Source: Planctomycetota bacterium
GTDB lineage: Bacteria; Planctomycetota; UBA11346
Assembly: GCA_013816485.1 (NCBI GenBank)
Contig: JACDEI010000001.1
Span: 1 to 64,000, forward strand
Direction of reading: 5' to 3'
Length of the DNA: 64,000 bases
Positions 46,615 to 55,167 of this stretch are shown here, piece after piece. A program made the position numbers and the translations under genes. The notes beneath the pieces were generated by a model that was given only the letters and a program-made list of their open reading frames with translations, was not told the DNA's origin and did not search any database. Every line of letters starts with the position of its first letter. Positions within the stretch are counted from its first letter, which is position 1.

Positions 46615-46965
46615 ATGGCCAAATCCACCAACCTTCGCGTCTGGCACCAAGCTCGCGAACTCATCAAACTCGTGTCGGCAATTACGGCTGACATGCCTGC
46701 CGAAGGCGATCTCAAATCACAACTGCGACGGGCAGCGATCTCAGTTGCATTGAATATCGCGGAAGGGGCCGAGCGTTCTGAACGGGATGGCTGTCGACTC
46801 TTCACTATCGCGCTGGGATCAAATGCCGAGGTCGAGACACAGATCATCATCGCGGGTGACCTCGATCTGATCAGCGCAGCGACGGTGGAGAAGATCGTCG
46901 ATCACACGGATCACATCGGGCGGATGATCCGCAAGCTGATCCAACATCGGAGGGCGTCCGGATGA
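46615..46965 (+). CDS. four-helix-bundle protein (23S-IVP / bAvd-like)
   Basis: 116 residues starting at ATG 46615 with AAGGAG at proper spacing. The conserved pattern is clear: LRVWHQARELIKLV (helix 1), LKSQLRRAAISVALNIAEGAER (helix 2, with the diagnostic NIAEG), GSNAEVETQIIIAGDL (helix 3) and a basic last helix (IGRMIRKLIQHRR). The family includes proteins encoded in 23S rRNA intervening sequences and the bAvd accessory protein of diversity-generating retroelements, which binds reverse transcriptase and RNA. It is flanked by inverted heptamer arrays, which suggests a mobile element. No RT or transposase gene is in the window. Confidence 0.93.
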   Translation: MAKSTNLRVWHQARELIKLVSAITADMPAEGDLKSQLRRAAISVALNIAEGAERSERDGCRLFTIALGSNAEVETQIIIAGDLDLISAATVEKIVDHTDHIGRMIRKLIQHRRASG

Positions 46966-46975
46966 CGCTTTGAAG

Positions 46976-47059
46976 GCGTTCGGCGTTCGGCGTTCGGCGT
47001 TCGGCGTTCGGCGTTCGGCGTTCGGCGTTCGGCGTTCGGCGTTCGGCGTTCGGCGTTCG
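46976..47059 (-). repeat. right heptamer array of composite locus E5 (12 units)
   Basis: Twelve perfect tandem GCGTTCG heptamers, the inverse complement of the CGAACGC register of the left array, begin 11 bp after the four-helix-bundle stop. Unlike the left array it contains no T variants. Confidence 0.95.
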
Positions 47060-47147
47060 GCATCCAATTCGCCATAACTCATCTGGTATGGAGTCCAAAC
47101 CGACGCACTAAGCGTCTGCGGGCCGTAGAGTTGGCTTACTAGGCATC

Positions 47148-47183
47148 AGTTGCACATAGTAGATTTGAGTTGCATAGAGTAGA
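47148..47183 (+). promoter_or_regulatory. promoter and direct-repeat operator candidate upstream of mraZ
   Basis: Two 16-base direct repeats, AGTTGCACATAGTAGA (47148-47163) and AGTTGCATAGAGTAGA (47168-47183), match at 14 of 16 positions with a 20-bp period. They overlap a promoter-like pair TTGCAC (47150-47155) and CATAGA (47173-47178) spaced by 17 bases. MraZ autorepresses via direct repeats in other bacteria, though there the boxes are TGGG-type. Confidence 0.5.
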
Positions 47184-47214
47184 GCAGATTCGCATTATCC
47201 CGCCCGAGGCTGTC

Positions 47215-47676
47215 GTGCTCCCCACCCAACGTTTGTCGCCAAAAAATCAGGTGACTATTCCGCGAGAGGCCCGCGCCCTGCTCACTGCAGGCGACGTGGA
47301 CCACCTGCGGGGGATGAAGCACGCGATGACCAAGGCCGCTGATGGCGAGGTCTTTCCCATCCTGCTGCTGCTGACGGAAAAAGAGCTGCAACGGCGTGAG
47401 CAGCGGATCATTGATGATCCTGCGCTGTCGGCTGAACAACGCCTGCACTTGGTGACCGCGCTCAATGGCGAGATGTCCATGATGGCCATCGATGCGCAGC
47501 ACCGCGTGGTGTTGCCGGCGCATTTCGTGTCCTACCTCGGACTCGAGCGCGACATCTTCTTCGTCTGTACCAACACCACCATCCAGGTGTGGAATCCAGA
47601 TCACTACCTGCGCTGGACCGGCCAAGGATCAGGCCCCAGCCACAACCCTGCACTCAACGCTTACCTGATGATCTGA
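47215..47676 (+). CDS. mraZ: MraZ-like transcriptional regulator
   Basis: 153 residues from GTG 47215, preceded by GAGG; an in-frame TTG 45 bp upstream would overlap the promoter. Two AbrB-like halves are visible: RLSPKNQVTIPREARALL (about 5-22) and IDAQHRVVLPAHFVSYLGLE (about 92-111), followed by the MraZ-type ending FVCTNTTIQVWNPDHY. The middle is a longer helical stretch than in E. coli MraZ. It binds DNA as a dodecameric ring and represses dcw operons elsewhere. It is the first gene of the dcw cluster here. Confidence 0.88.
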   Translation: MLPTQRLSPKNQVTIPREARALLTAGDVDHLRGMKHAMTKAADGEVFPILLLLTEKELQRREQRIIDDPALSAEQRLHLVTALNGEMSMMAIDAQHRVVLPAHFVSYLGLERDIFFVCTNTTIQVWNPDHYLRWTGQGSGPSHNPALNAYLMI

Positions 47677-47697
47677 ACCCCACGCGAAAGGCCTGCC

Positions 47698-47934
47698 ATG
47701 AACGATGACCACCTGAGCCACCTGGTTCGCGCCCTCGACGCTGCGGTGGAGTCATCGCCGGCCGGCATCGCCGAGCGAACCGCTCTCTGCGGGAGCCTCG
47801 ACCACGCGGCCCTGCGTCTGCGCTGCCTGACCGCCCGTCTGGGAACGGTCGCAGATGAGAGCCCGTACCTCGCCTTTCTGCGGCGCACCACCCGCGCGCA
47901 CCAGTCCACCCATGCGGTGGCCATCTCCGCCTGA
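47698..47934 (+). CDS. small hypothetical protein between mraZ and rsmH
   Basis: 78 residues, ATG 47698 with AAAGG before it. The stop overlaps the rsmH start by one base (TGATG), a coupled arrangement that supports it being real. It is mostly helical (HLVRALDAAVESSPAGIAER; CLTARLGTVADESPYLAFLRR), with two cysteines and no membrane segment. I do not recognise it and it is not part of the canonical dcw order. Confidence 0.6.
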   Translation: MNDDHLSHLVRALDAAVESSPAGIAERTALCGSLDHAALRLRCLTARLGTVADESPYLAFLRRTTRAHQSTHAVAISA

Positions 47935-48899
47935 TGAATGACCATGACCACCCCGCAGCCGATCTGCATGTCCCGGTGCTGCTCGACGCCGTCGTCGAGC
48001 ACCTGCGGCCGCACGTCGGCGTGCGTGCACTCGACTGCACGCTCGGGATGGGCGGTCACAGCGCTGCGCTGCTCGCGCGCGGGGCGACCGTGGTCGGCGT
48101 TGACCGCGACGGCGCTGCTCGCGCGCTCGCAAGCGGTCGCCTGGCGGGTTTTCCCGGAGCTTTCGCGCTACGTGCCGGCACCTTCGCCGATGTCGCCGAG
48201 GCAGCCGTGAAGGCCGGCGAGCGTTTTGATGCGGTGCTTGCCGACCTGGGCGTCTCCAGTCTGCAGCTGGACGACCGTGAGCGCGGTTTCTCGCTGAAAT
48301 CCACCGTCATCGCCGACATGCGCATGGACCGCGAACACGGCGAGACCGCGCTCGCCCTGATTGATCGTCTGCCTGAGAGCGACCTCGCCGACGTGATCTA
48401 CAAGTACGGCGAGGAGCGCCTCAGCCGCCGCATCGCCCGCGCGCTCAAGGCCGCTCGTGCAGCGGGTGTCAGCACCGGCGAAGAACTCGCCCTGGTCATC
48501 CGCAAGGTGGTGCCTGGGCACCAGCCGCGCCATCCCGCTGGCCGCACCTTCCAGGCGTTGCGCATCGCAGTGAACGATGAACTCGGCCAGCTCGAACGCT
48601 TGCTCGCCATCCTACCTGATCTGCTGACGCCCGCCGGGCGCGCGGCGATCATCAGTTTCCACAGCCTGGAAGATCGTCTGGTCAAGCAGGCGCTGCGTGC
48701 GCACGCCGCTGCCGGCCGGCTGGGTCGCGTCGCCAATCGCGTGGTCATCGCCACCCAGGCCGAACTCGATGCCAATCCGCGGGCGTCCTCGGCCAAGCTG
48801 CGCTGGGCGCTCAAGACCGACGATCGTTCGGCGTACCGCAAGGCTGACGCGGCCGACGATGCCGACGACGCGGACGCGGACGCGGAGGACGCGCCATGA
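47934..48899 (+). CDS. rsmH: 16S rRNA m4C1402 methyltransferase RsmH (MraW)
   Basis: 321 residues. The N-terminal HVPVLLDAVVEHL, the SAM-binding CTLGMGGHSAALLARG, LADLGVSSLQLDDRERGFS and C-terminal SFHSLEDRLVKQAL are all diagnostic. It N4-methylates C1402 of 16S rRNA. Unusually, the protein ends in an acidic tail (AADDADDADADAEDAP). The stop overlaps the next ATG by 4 bp. Confidence 0.96.
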   Translation: MNDHDHPAADLHVPVLLDAVVEHLRPHVGVRALDCTLGMGGHSAALLARGATVVGVDRDGAARALASGRLAGFPGAFALRAGTFADVAEAAVKAGERFDAVLADLGVSSLQLDDRERGFSLKSTVIADMRMDREHGETALALIDRLPESDLADVIYKYGEERLSRRIARALKAARAAGVSTGEELALVIRKVVPGHQPRHPAGRTFQALRIAVNDELGQLERLLAILPDLLTPAGRAAIISFHSLEDRLVKQALRAHAAAGRLGRVANRVVIATQAELDANPRASSAKLRWALKTDDRSAYRKADAADDADDADADAEDAP

Positions 48900-49183
48900 A
48901 ACGTCCCGACCTTATCCTGCATGGCTTCATCGCGCTCGCCTGGGTCAGTTGCTGCCTCGGTATCGGCATCAAGATCGCGCTGCTCGGCAACGAGGCTGCG
49001 GCTGCCGGCAAACAACGTGGCTCCGACTTCAAGGCTCGCACCGAACTGCTCTATCAGCAGGATCGCCTGCGAGCGGTGTTCGATCGCGAAGCGTGCCGGC
49101 CGAACATCGATCAACTGGTGCACAAGCTCGACCTCGATCTGAAAGATCCGCTGGCCACGGCCGCGGTGAACCGTTCGCCCTGA
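48896..49183 (+). CDS. FtsL-like small membrane protein (by position)
   Basis: 95 residues, ATGA overlap with rsmH. One membrane helix near the N terminus (LILHGFIALAWVSCCLGIGI, about 6-26) is followed by a charged helical stretch (FKARTELLYQQDRLRAVFDR), then a short non-helical end. Size, topology and position between rsmH and ftsI match FtsL, whose sequence is poorly conserved. There is no long leucine zipper, so this is a synteny-based assignment. Confidence 0.6.
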   Translation: MKRPDLILHGFIALAWVSCCLGIGIKIALLGNEAAAAGKQRGSDFKARTELLYQQDRLRAVFDREACRPNIDQLVHKLDLDLKDPLATAAVNRSP

Positions 49184-49184
49184 C

Positions 49185-50993
49185 ATGCCTGCCACCGATA
49201 CCCACGTCCCCATCACGGCCCAGCCCTGGCGCACCGGCTTGACCATGCTGGTGTTCGCGGGGTTGTTCGCCTACGTGGCGTTCCGCCTTCAGGTCCTGCA
49301 GATCGACGAATCCAAACGCCTGGCAGAGATGGGTGAACGCCAGCGCACCCGCACCTGGACCATCATGGCCCCGCGTGGCGGACTCTACGACGCGGATGGC
49401 AGCCCACTCGCGGTCAGCGCCGGTACCTGGAACATCACCGCCGATCCGGTGTACATGGACGACCGTCTGCGTGCGACGGTCGAACTGTCGCGCATCCTCG
49501 ATCTGTCGCGTGAGGATCTGCGCAAGGAATTCGAGCTGCCCAGGAACGGCCGCACCATCGCGCGTGGCATCACCGACGATCAGGCCACCCAGGTGAAGAC
49601 GCTCAAGCTCGGCGGTGTGTATGTGCGCCGCGAGTACACCCGCCGTTATCCCGAAGGTGCGCTGGCAGCGCACACGCTCGGCTTCGTGCTGCGCGACGGC
49701 AAGGGCGGTGCCGGTATCGAGCAGGTGTTCGATGGCGACCTCGCGGGTACTCCAGGCAAGGAGATCGTCACCGTCGATGCGCTCGGCAAACCCTCGCTCA
49801 CCGATGCGGAGAGCATTCCCGCGCAGGGCGGCGCGCATGTGCAGTTGACCATCAGCGCGCCGCTCCAGCGCATCCTCGAAGAGGCCTTGATGGCGCAGGT
49901 CGCCGCCTGCAAACCGCTGTCCGCCTCGGCGGTGTTGGTACGACCGGCGACCGGCGAAGTGGTGGCGATGGCGAGTTGGCCGACGTTCGATCCGACCGAC
50001 CTCAGCAAGCTCGATGTCAGCGCCTTGCGCAACAACGTGCTGACCTTCCCGTACGAACCCGGCTCGACCATGAAGCCGTTGTTCGCCGGCGCGGCGGTGG
50101 CCGATCGCCTGACCACCTTCAACGAGATGATCAACTGCGAGAAGGGTGCCTGGACCTACCGCGAAGGTCGGGCGAAACGCACCATCCACGAGAAGACCGG
50201 CGGCCACGGCATCCTCAGCGTCACCGACGGCATCGCGCTCTCCGACAACATCCTGATGGCCAAGCTCGGCGTGCGCATGGATCCGGAACGGATGGAGGAA
50301 TGGATGCGGCTGTTCGGCTTCGGTCGCACGTTCGGCTTCACCCTGCCCGGTGAGGAGCCGGGCATGCTGCCGCGCGCGAAGAAATGGACGCGGATCAACG
50401 AAGGCATGTCGCTGCCGATCGGTCACGGCTTCATGGTCACACCGCTGCAACTGGCGATGGCGCACGCCGCGGTCGCCAATGGCGGGGTGTGGTTGCCGCC
50501 GCGCATCGTCAAACGTCTGTGGACGGTCGATGGCGAGCGCGAACGCGATCTGCCGCTGCCGGCGACCCCGGAACCACGGCGCATCTACACCCCGGATGTC
50601 GCCGCAGCGTTGCAGGAGGCGATGACCCACACCTTGACCGAAGGCACGGCCAAGAGCGCGGAACTCGATGGTTACACCGCTGCGGGCAAAACCGGCACCG
50701 CCGAAAAGGTCGTCAACGGCCGTTACAGCAACGGCGACAACATCGGCAGTTTCGTCTGCTGGGCTCCGGCTGAACCGCAGATGCGTCCTGAACTGTTGTG
50801 CCTGGTGGTGATCGACGATCCGTCGATCGGCAAGGGCTTCGGTTCGGTCGTCGCTGCGCCGGTGGTGCAGCAGGTGCTGCAGAAGTCGCTCGAACACCTG
50901 CGCGTTCCCAAACGTCCCGTCGCCGAGCCGGAAAAACCGCGCACGTCGGGCACCACCACAACCCCTCGTACGACTCCCAGGATCCGTCGATGA
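49185..50993 (+). CDS. ftsI: peptidoglycan transpeptidase FtsI/PBP3-like
   Basis: 602 residues. An N-terminal membrane anchor (LTMLVFAGLFAYVAFRLQVL, about 19-38) is followed by a dimerisation domain and a transpeptidase domain. The three penicillin-binding motifs are present: STMK (Ser near 294), SDN near 352 and KTGTAE near 501. It cross-links septal peptidoglycan. The C terminus is Pro/Thr/Arg-rich. The stop overlaps the murE start (ATGA). Confidence 0.95.
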   Translation: MPATDTHVPITAQPWRTGLTMLVFAGLFAYVAFRLQVLQIDESKRLAEMGERQRTRTWTIMAPRGGLYDADGSPLAVSAGTWNITADPVYMDDRLRATVELSRILDLSREDLRKEFELPRNGRTIARGITDDQATQVKTLKLGGVYVRREYTRRYPEGALAAHTLGFVLRDGKGGAGIEQVFDGDLAGTPGKEIVTVDALGKPSLTDAESIPAQGGAHVQLTISAPLQRILEEALMAQVAACKPLSASAVLVRPATGEVVAMASWPTFDPTDLSKLDVSALRNNVLTFPYEPGSTMKPLFAGAAVADRLTTFNEMINCEKGAWTYREGRAKRTIHEKTGGHGILSVTDGIALSDNILMAKLGVRMDPERMEEWMRLFGFGRTFGFTLPGEEPGMLPRAKKWTRINEGMSLPIGHGFMVTPLQLAMAHAAVANGGVWLPPRIVKRLWTVDGERERDLPLPATPEPRRIYTPDVAAALQEAMTHTLTEGTAKSAELDGYTAAGKTGTAEKVVNGRYSNGDNIGSFVCWAPAEPQMRPELLCLVVIDDPSIGKGFGSVVAAPVVQQVLQKSLEHLRVPKRPVAEPEKPRTSGTTTTPRTTPRIRR

Positions 50994-52516
50994 TCGCCGT
51001 CGAAAACCTTTTCAGCGGTCAGAGCCTGAGTCTCGTCAGCGGTTCCATGCCACTGATGGTCACCGGTATCGCGCGCGACAGCCGTCAGGTGCGTCCGGGT
51101 GACGTCTATGTCGCGATGGGATCGGCAGCCGAGCAGCCAGCCCATGCGCGCGAGGCCATCGCCCGTGGTGCGTGCGTAGTGCTGGCCGAACACGGTCTGA
51201 CACTCGATGCGTCGGTGCCGTTGTTGCGCACCGCGCATGCGCGCTGGAGCTTCGCCCGCGCCAGCGCGTCTGCGCACGGTCTGCCGCGGCGGGCCCTGCC
51301 GCTGGTTGGCGTCACCGGCACCGCCGGGAAATCCACCACCACCCACTGCGCCTGGTGGGCGATGGGCGAAGGTGCCGCACGCATCGGTACGATCGGTTGG
51401 CATGATGGCGTGAACGAACGCGCCAATGCCCAGACCACGCCGCCGCCGGAACAGCTCCATGATTTCCTCGCCGGTCTGCCCTCCACCTGCGGTGGTGTGG
51501 CGATGGAGGTCAGCTCGCACGCGGGTGATCAGCACCGGCTCGCCGGCCTGCAATTCGCCGCGCTCGCCTTCACCGGCCTGGGTCACGATCACCTCGACTA
51601 CCACCGCACGCTTGGCGCCTACCTGACCGCCAAGCTGCGCGCGCTGCGCCTGCTGCGCACCGGCGGACTGTGCGTGATCAATGCCGATGCACCCGACGCG
51701 CACGCGGTCGCCCACGCTGCCAACGGTGCCGACGCCCGCGTGGTGATGCTCGGTTTCAAGCGTGGCGACTCGCGGCTGGTGCGCACCAACAGCGGTTGGC
51801 GCATCCGTCACGAAGCGGTGGACTACCGGGTGCCCGTGCGTCTGCCCGGCGATTTCAATGCCTGGAACGCCGCCGCTGGTGCGCTGCTCGCCACCGCCAC
51901 CGGGGTACCGCTGCAGAACGGACTCGCCCGTCTTGCGAGCATGCCGGCGGTGCCCGGTCGCCTCGAATTGCTGGCGCACCGTCCCGACACCTACGTCGAT
52001 TATGCGCACACGCCCGACGAGCTGAAGGTCATGCTCACTGCGGTACGCAAGGAGTTCCCCGGTCGCCGTCTGGTGTGCGTGTTCGGTTGCGGTGGTGATC
52101 GCGATCGCAGCAAACGCGGCCCGATGGGGTGCGCGGCGCTGATCGCCGATCACGTGGTGCTGACCACCGACAACAGCCGTAGCGAGGATCCCAAGGCCAT
52201 CGCCGAAGAGGTGATCAAGGGCCTGCCGTCCGGCACCGAAGTGTACTGGGCCCAGAGCGACGACCTCGCCAGCGGACGTTGGCTCGACGAGATGCGTCCG
52301 GTCCACGGCGCCAAGACCCGCGTCAGCGAAGCGCCACGTTCACTGCTGGTCGAACTCGATCGTGGAACCGCGATCCGTCTGGCCCGGGCCTTGGCCGGCA
52401 ACGACGGCGTGGTGGTGGTGGCGGGCAAGGGCCACGAGACCGATCAGCTCCTGCGTGGTGTGACGATGCCGTGGGATGATCGCGCATTCGTCCGCAGCCT
52501 CGAGGTGCGACCATGA
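50990..52516 (+). CDS. murE: UDP-MurNAc-tripeptide synthetase MurE
   Basis: 508 residues. The ATP site is GVTGTAGKSTTTHCAW (about 107-122); the substrate block EVSSHAGDQHRLAGL and the YVDYAHTPDEL motif follow. The amino-acid specificity motif reads DNSRSEDP (about 394), keeping the Arg that marks meso-diaminopimelate-adding enzymes (DNPR in E. coli), so the third residue is probably mDAP. The ATG at 50990 overlaps the ftsI stop; a longer open frame upstream lies inside ftsI. Confidence 0.94.
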   Translation: MIAVENLFSGQSLSLVSGSMPLMVTGIARDSRQVRPGDVYVAMGSAAEQPAHAREAIARGACVVLAEHGLTLDASVPLLRTAHARWSFARASASAHGLPRRALPLVGVTGTAGKSTTTHCAWWAMGEGAARIGTIGWHDGVNERANAQTTPPPEQLHDFLAGLPSTCGGVAMEVSSHAGDQHRLAGLQFAALAFTGLGHDHLDYHRTLGAYLTAKLRALRLLRTGGLCVINADAPDAHAVAHAANGADARVVMLGFKRGDSRLVRTNSGWRIRHEAVDYRVPVRLPGDFNAWNAAAGALLATATGVPLQNGLARLASMPAVPGRLELLAHRPDTYVDYAHTPDELKVMLTAVRKEFPGRRLVCVFGCGGDRDRSKRGPMGCAALIADHVVLTTDNSRSEDPKAIAEEVIKGLPSGTEVYWAQSDDLASGRWLDEMRPVHGAKTRVSEAPRSLLVELDRGTAIRLARALAGNDGVVVVAGKGHETDQLLRGVTMPWDDRAFVRSLEVRP

Positions 52517-53961
52517 GCAGTGGACGCATGCCGGTATTGACGGCACCGCAAGCGGCGGAGCTGGCGCTCGATGCGCAGACGCTCGAACGCCTGACCGGTG
52601 GCACCTGGATCGGCACCGAGCGTCAGGTGGTGATCCGTGGAGCGGCGATCGACAGCCGTGCGGTGACGCACGGCTGCCTGTTCGCCTGCTTGGCCGGGGC
52701 GCGTGTGGACGGTCACGACTATGCCGCGACCGCGGTGGGCGACGGCGCCGCGCTGGTCCTCGCCAGCCGTGCGGTCAACGTCCCGGTGCCGGTGGTGCTG
52801 GTCAGCGATGTCGCAGTGGCGTTGGCCGCCATCGCCGGTGAATTCCGTCGTCGCTACGATCCATCGTGCACCTGGATCGGCATCGGCGGTGCCAATGGCA
52901 AGACCACGACCAAGGAACTGATCGCTGCGGCTTGCGTGGCGGCGGCGCCCGAGCGCGTGCATGCCACGCGCGGGAATCTCAACAACCACCTGGGTGTGCC
53001 GCTGACGGTGCTCGCGACGCCGCCCGGCATGCGCTACTGCGTGATCGAACTCGGTGCCAACCATCCCGGCGAAGTCACCGCGCTCGCTGCGGTGGCGAAG
53101 CCGCAGGTCGGCGTGGTAGTGTCGATCGGTCCGGAACACCTCGAAGGTTTCGGCGATCTCGCCGGGGTCGCGCGCGCCGAATGCGAGCTCTTCGCTGCGT
53201 TGCCCCCGCAGGCCCCAGCGCTCGTCGGCCTCACCGGCATGGCTGAGCACGTCGCTGCGCATGGTACCACCGTCGCGGCCCTGCTCGACATCATCCGCAT
53301 CTCCGCCACCGGCCGTTCGCTGGTGCTTATCGGTGGCGAGGGTGCCGGGCATGTCCCGGTGAACGGCACGCTCAAGGCCGAGGCGATCGAAGCGCAGCTC
53401 GACGGTGTCCCGGTGCACATGCCGTTGCTGGGCCAGCACAATCTTGCCAATGCTACGCTCGCCTACCGCACGGCGGTGGCGGCCGGTATTGCTCCGGCGA
53501 TCGCGCGTGACGGTCTGCGGCGCGTGCGTCCGGTCGCCGGCCGCCTGGTGCCGCGTCATGTGGGTGCGCATCTGATCCTCGACGATTCCTACAACGCCAA
53601 TCCGGCGAGCATGGCCGCCGGCCTCGCGGTGCTGGCGCAGCAGTCCGGCCAGCGCGTGGCGGTGCTCGGCGCGATGGGCGAACTCGGCGATGCCAGTGAC
53701 GCGGCGCACGCACGCGTCGGTGCGCTCGCTGCCAGCCATGGCCTGCCGCTGATCACCGTCGGCGCTGCGGCCCAGCGTATCGGCGAAGGGTATCGCAGCG
53801 CCGGTGGCAGCGCCTGGAACCACGCCAGCGATCACGCCGGAGCCGTGGCGCTGGTGCGTGGCGTGCTCGCGCAAGGCCCCAGCACAGTGCTGGTCAAGGC
53901 CAGCCGTTCGGCGGCGCTCGATCAGGTGGTGCGTGGTCTGCTCGAAGGCGTCCAGTCATGA
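52513..53961 (+). CDS. murF: UDP-MurNAc-tripeptide:D-Ala-D-Ala ligase MurF
   Basis: 482 residues. The ATP-binding GIGGANGKTTTKELI (about 120-134), TRGNLNNHLGVPLT and ELGANHPGEV blocks are typical, and the third domain carries DDSYNANPASM. It adds D-Ala-D-Ala to complete the UDP-MurNAc-pentapeptide in the cytoplasm. ATGA overlaps at both ends. Confidence 0.95.
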   Translation: MSSGRMPVLTAPQAAELALDAQTLERLTGGTWIGTERQVVIRGAAIDSRAVTHGCLFACLAGARVDGHDYAATAVGDGAALVLASRAVNVPVPVVLVSDVAVALAAIAGEFRRRYDPSCTWIGIGGANGKTTTKELIAAACVAAAPERVHATRGNLNNHLGVPLTVLATPPGMRYCVIELGANHPGEVTALAAVAKPQVGVVVSIGPEHLEGFGDLAGVARAECELFAALPPQAPALVGLTGMAEHVAAHGTTVAALLDIIRISATGRSLVLIGGEGAGHVPVNGTLKAEAIEAQLDGVPVHMPLLGQHNLANATLAYRTAVAAGIAPAIARDGLRRVRPVAGRLVPRHVGAHLILDDSYNANPASMAAGLAVLAQQSGQRVAVLGAMGELGDASDAAHARVGALAASHGLPLITVGAAAQRIGEGYRSAGGSAWNHASDHAGAVALVRGVLAQGPSTVLVKASRSAALDQVVRGLLEGVQS

Positions 53962-55163
53962 TGACCCTGCTCAATGATCTGTTGATGAGCTGGGGCCTGC
54001 ATTGGGGTCCGCTGCGGTTGTTCGACTACGTGTCGACCCGGGTGGTCGGTGCGGCCTTCACCGCTTTCGTGCTGATGATCGTGTTCATGCCTGGGCTGAT
54101 CCGTTGGCTGAAGCGCAAGAAGTTCGGCGAATCCGGCGCGAAAGGTGATGGCGCGGTGGTGGTCGACGCCATGCGCGAAGGCAAGAAGGGCACGCCGACC
54201 ATGGGCGGGCTGGGCCTCATCGCCTGCATCACCGCCTCGACGGTGCTGTGGTGCGATCCGGGCAATCTGCGCACCTGGGTGCTGGTGTTCGGTCTGCTGT
54301 CGTTCGCGCTGGTCGGCTACCTCGACGACCGCACCAAGATTTTCAAGGGCGCGAAGGGCACGCCGTTGTTCGTCAAACTCGGCATCCAGCTCGGTGCCGC
54401 GGCGATCTGCGGACTCGGCCTGTACCTCATCAACCAGGACATCGCCAACCAGTTGCTGACCGGCGCGGATCAACCTGCGGGTTTCCCGCCGGACTGGTAC
54501 AAGAAGTCGCTTGGTGGCGAGAGCTACATCGTGCGTCTCGGCGTCCACCAGTTGAGCTTCCCCTTGGTGCCGGTGGAGTACGCGCTCAACCTCGGCCTGT
54601 GGTCGATCCTGTGGGTGGTGTTCGTCACCAGCGCCTGTGCCAATGGTGTGAACTTCACCGACGGCATGGATGGTCTGGCGAGTGGCACCATGCTGATCGC
54701 TGCCCTGGCCTTCATGGTCATCGCCTACCTCAGCAGCCGCGTCGACACGGCGGACTACCTCAAGGTGCTCTACATCAGCGGTGGTCAGGAGGTCGCGATC
54801 TTCTGCGCTGCCATCGTCGGTGCCTGCCTGGGTTTCCTGTGGTTCAACTGCGCCCCCGCCGAGGTGTTCATGGGTGACACCGGTTCGCAGGCGTTGGGCG
54901 GTGCCCTCGGCCTGATCGCGCTCAGCATCAAGCAGGAGTTCCTCATCCTGCTGGTCGGTTTCATCTTCGTCGTCGAAGCGGCCTCGGTCGCCATCCAGAT
55001 CGCCAGCTACCGCCTGCGCGGTGGCAAACGGGTGTTTCTCTGCGCACCGATCCACCACCACTTTCAGTACAAGGGCTGGCCGGAGTCGAAGATCGTTTTG
55101 CGTTTTTGGATCGTCGCCGCATTGATGGCACTCGTCGCCCTCGCAAGTCTGAAGGTCAGGTGA
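53958..55163 (+). CDS. mraY: phospho-MurNAc-pentapeptide transferase MraY
   Basis: 401 residues with about ten membrane helices. The active-site motifs are KGTPTMGGLG (about 75-84), GYLDDRTKI, NFTDGMDGLASG (about 232) and GDTGSQALGGALG. It transfers phospho-MurNAc-pentapeptide to undecaprenyl phosphate, making lipid I. An extracytoplasmic loop (about 158-200) is longer than in E. coli MraY. The expected next gene murD is absent. Confidence 0.95.
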   Translation: MMTLLNDLLMSWGLHWGPLRLFDYVSTRVVGAAFTAFVLMIVFMPGLIRWLKRKKFGESGAKGDGAVVVDAMREGKKGTPTMGGLGLIACITASTVLWCDPGNLRTWVLVFGLLSFALVGYLDDRTKIFKGAKGTPLFVKLGIQLGAAAICGLGLYLINQDIANQLLTGADQPAGFPPDWYKKSLGGESYIVRLGVHQLSFPLVPVEYALNLGLWSILWVVFVTSACANGVNFTDGMDGLASGTMLIAALAFMVIAYLSSRVDTADYLKVLYISGGQEVAIFCAAIVGACLGFLWFNCAPAEVFMGDTGSQALGGALGLIALSIKQEFLILLVGFIFVVEAASVAIQIASYRLRGGKRVFLCAPIHHHFQYKGWPESKIVLRFWIVAALMALVALASLKVR

Positions 55164-55167
55164 ACCC

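Noticed and set aside
46278-46850. Open frames with PNAERRTPNAER-like repeats on both strands
   Set aside because: They are translations of the heptamer array in all frames; 7 bp x 3 gives a periodic peptide without stops. No ribosome binding site or conserved domain supports them.
46329-47059. CRISPR array
   Set aside because: The repeats are 7 bp and directly contiguous, with no unique spacers and no cas genes.
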